Source: Salinicoccus carnicancri Crm
GTDB taxonomy: Bacteria > Bacillota > Bacilli > Staphylococcales > Salinicoccaceae
Length of the DNA: 64,000 nucleotides
Direction: 5' to 3'
NCBI RefSeq assembly: GCF_000330705.1
Contig: NZ_ANAM01000001.1
Coordinates: 124,001-188,000 of the forward strand
This document shows positions 62,706-64,000 of this stretch, piece after piece. The notes under the pieces were generated by a model. It had not been told where the DNA came from and searched no databases. It saw only the letters and a list, made by a program, of their open reading frames with translations. Each line of letters starts with the position of its first letter. Position 1 is the first letter of the stretch. The position numbers were made by a program, and so were the translations under genes.

Positions 62706-63806
62706 ATGTTCAATCCAACAGAAACAATTCCGAGAAGAATTCCGGAGTATTACATACAGGCAGCGAATGAAGAACTGGAAGCAAGAATCAGGGAGATAAA
62801 AAAGGAAATGGGAGACAGACTTTTCATGCCCACGCACCACTACCAAAAAGATGAGGTGGCACAGTTCGCCGATATAATGGGTGACTCCCTGCAGCTGGCA
62901 CGCATCAGCAGGGATAATAAAGAGGCGGAGCATATCGTTTTTAACGGTGTCCACTTCATGGCCGAAACGGCGGATATACTGACGGGTGATGACCAGAAGG
63001 TGTACCTGCCCGACTTGAACGCAGGCTGCTCCATGGCCGACATGGCGGACATCGATCAGGCTGTTCTGGCTTATGAAAGACTTTCAGCAAGGCTGGAAGA
63101 AGGCATATTGCCGGTGACATATGTCAATTCGACCGCTGCAATAAAGTCATTCGTCGGGGAGCAGGGTGGTTCGTGTGTGACCAGCGGCAATGCCAAAAAA
63201 GTCATCAAGTGGGCGCTTGAACAAGGACGGCGGATTTTATTCCTCCCGGACCAGCATCTTGGCAGGAACACAGCATATGATCTTGGAGTGCCACTGGAGC
63301 AGATGGCAGTCTGGGATCCGATCCATAAGGAGCTAGAGTATGAAGGCAACGATGAAGACCTGCGCATCATCCTCTGGAAGGGGCATTGTTCAGTTCATGA
63401 GAAATTCTTCCCCGCCCATATCGACCAGATTCGCCAAAAGAAGCCGGATGTGAATGTGCTGGTGCATCCGGAGTGCACTTTTGAAGTCGTTCAGAAAGCG
63501 GATTACAGCGGCTCTACGAAATACATCATCGATATGCTGGAGAATGCCCCGGCGGGATCGAAATGGGCTATCGGGACCGAGATGAACCTTGTCAGCAGGT
63601 TGAAGGATACTTACACCCATCTGGAAGTGGAATCGCTCAACCCGATCATGTGCCCGTGCCTGACGATGAACCGCATCGACCTGCCGCACCTTGCGTGGTG
63701 TCTGGATAAGGTTGTACAGGGGGACCGGGCGAACATCATCAAAGTGGACGACCGCACCGCCCACTACTCAAAGGTTAGTCTGGAGCGCATGCTGTCAATC
63801 GTATAA
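62706..63806 (+). CDS. nadA: Quinolinate synthase (4Fe-4S)
   Basis: A 366-residue iron-sulfur enzyme that makes quinolinate from iminoaspartate and DHAP. Conserved cysteine regions are LNAGCSMADMAD, QGGSCVTSGNA, HPECTFEVVQ and NPIMCPCLTMNRI. MPTHHYQKDEVAQFADIMGD marks the substrate site. Directly adjoins nadC (TGA then ATG). Closed by a strong terminator. Confidence 0.94.
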   Translation: MFNPTETIPRRIPEYYIQAANEELEARIREIKKEMGDRLFMPTHHYQKDEVAQFADIMGDSLQLARISRDNKEAEHIVFNGVHFMAETADILTGDDQKVYLPDLNAGCSMADMADIDQAVLAYERLSARLEEGILPVTYVNSTAAIKSFVGEQGGSCVTSGNAKKVIKWALEQGRRILFLPDQHLGRNTAYDLGVPLEQMAVWDPIHKELEYEGNDEDLRIILWKGHCSVHEKFFPAHIDQIRQKKPDVNVLVHPECTFEVVQKADYSGSTKYIIDMLENAPAGSKWAIGTEMNLVSRLKDTYTHLEVESLNPIMCPCLTMNRIDLPHLAWCLDKVVQGDRANIIKVDDRTAHYSKVSLERMLSIV

Positions 63807-63811
63807 AAAGA

Positions 63812-63839
63812 AAAAAAGCAACCGTCAGGTTGCTTTTTT
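63812..63839. terminator. Terminator of nadBCA
   Basis: AAAAAAGCAACC / GGTTGCTTTTTT 12-bp arms with GTCA loop. Also usable for the convergent minus-strand gene. Confidence 0.88.
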
Positions 63840-63855
63840 CTTTAAACCAGTCTTT

Positions 63856-64000
63856 TTACGACCAGACTTCATGTGCAATTTTAACGATATGTTCAAGTTT
63901 TTGCCACTGCTCATCCTCCGTCAGCAGGTTCCCCTCTTCAGTCGAGGCGAAACCGCACTGTGGACTGAGGGCGAGCTGTTCCAGGGGCACATATTCTGCC
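63856..64000 (-). CDS. MetE/YxjG-like cobalamin-independent methionine synthase, C-terminal end only
   Basis: Only the last 47 codons are visible. The end reads EQLALSPQCGFASTEEGNLL followed by TEDEQWQKLEHIVKIA, matching the C-terminus of YxjG/YxjH-type 5-methyltetrahydropteroyltriglutamate-homocysteine methyltransferases; the QCGF cysteine is a zinc ligand. The rest is outside the window. Confidence 0.75.
   Translation of the reverse strand, partial: AEYVPLEQLALSPQCGFASTEEGNLLTEDEQWQKLEHIVKIAHEVWS

Noticed and set aside
1-64000. tRNA, rRNA, CRISPR arrays, transposons, prophage or attachment sites
   Set aside because: Intergenic stretches are short and none shows cloverleaf-type, spacer-repeat or terminal inverted-repeat structure; the only recombinase-like gene lacks catalytic residues.

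Overview
The window is a chromosomal segment of a low-to-moderate GC Gram-positive coccus of the Staphylococcaceae. The support is family-level: an IsaB-like secreted antigen, an IsdG/IsdI-type heme oxygenase, a class III fructose-1,6-bisphosphatase, a QoxABCD menaquinol oxidase, teichoic-acid glycosyltransferases, strong AGGAGG ribosome binding sites and SigA/SigB-like promoters. The base composition is richer in GC than Staphylococcus, and there are two BCCT osmolyte transporters and a SigB-type general stress gene. This points to a halotolerant relative such as Salinicoccus or Jeotgalicoccus; the genus is an inference. No rRNA, tRNA, CRISPR array, insertion sequence or prophage was seen.

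Left part (1-22.8 kb, mostly minus strand): the end of a pterin dehydratase gene; a two-gene teichoic-acid glycosylation/polymerisation operon; a nucleoside deaminase; a molybdenum formate dehydrogenase with its DUF1641 partner; a short UvrA paralogue; a CHAP-domain protein; a P2-type cation ATPase behind a yybP-ykoY (manganese) riboswitch; fbp; a BCCT transporter; a SigB-promoted stress protein; an acyl-CoA thioesterase; a LysR regulator; an SDR-fold protein; and a 2-oxoglutarate dioxygenase of the isoleucine hydroxylase family.

Middle (22.8-46.5 kb): a tubby-like protein, heme oxygenase, a LysE exporter, molybdate transporter genes modAB without modC, small membrane proteins, acetamidase/formamidase, a second BCCT transporter, a frameshifted TetR gene next to a DsbA-like oxidoreductase and a YdhR-type monooxygenase, the NAD(P)HX repair enzyme, two universal stress proteins with a SulP anion transporter, a degenerate serine-recombinase-like protein, the qoxABCD operon, a small membrane protein whose start codon lies in a long perfect hairpin, PTS-dependent dihydroxyacetone kinase (dhaKLM), an aldehyde dehydrogenase and the IsaB-like protein.

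Right part (46.5-64 kb, mostly plus strand): a luciferase-like oxidoreductase, an unusual thymidine kinase, a two-component system flanked by two PepSY-type proteins (YkoGHI-like), a methionine-type ABC importer (metNIQ) followed by an M20 amidohydrolase, a PTS-EIIC-like permease and an alanine/sodium symporter, then the NAD synthesis locus (niaR-nifS divergent from nadBCA), and the 3' end of a MetE/YxjG-like methyltransferase gene.

Themes that connect genes are osmotic and general stress (two BCCTs, YflT-like protein, Usp proteins), molybdenum (fdhA and modAB), metal homeostasis (Mn riboswitch and ATPase, heme oxygenase), and redox/NAD metabolism (nad genes, NAD(P)HX repair, Qox). Points most worth a second look are the catalytically dead recombinase with a palindrome over its promoter, the 14-bp hairpin enclosing a start codon, the thymidine kinase with an altered P-loop, and the truncated MetN.
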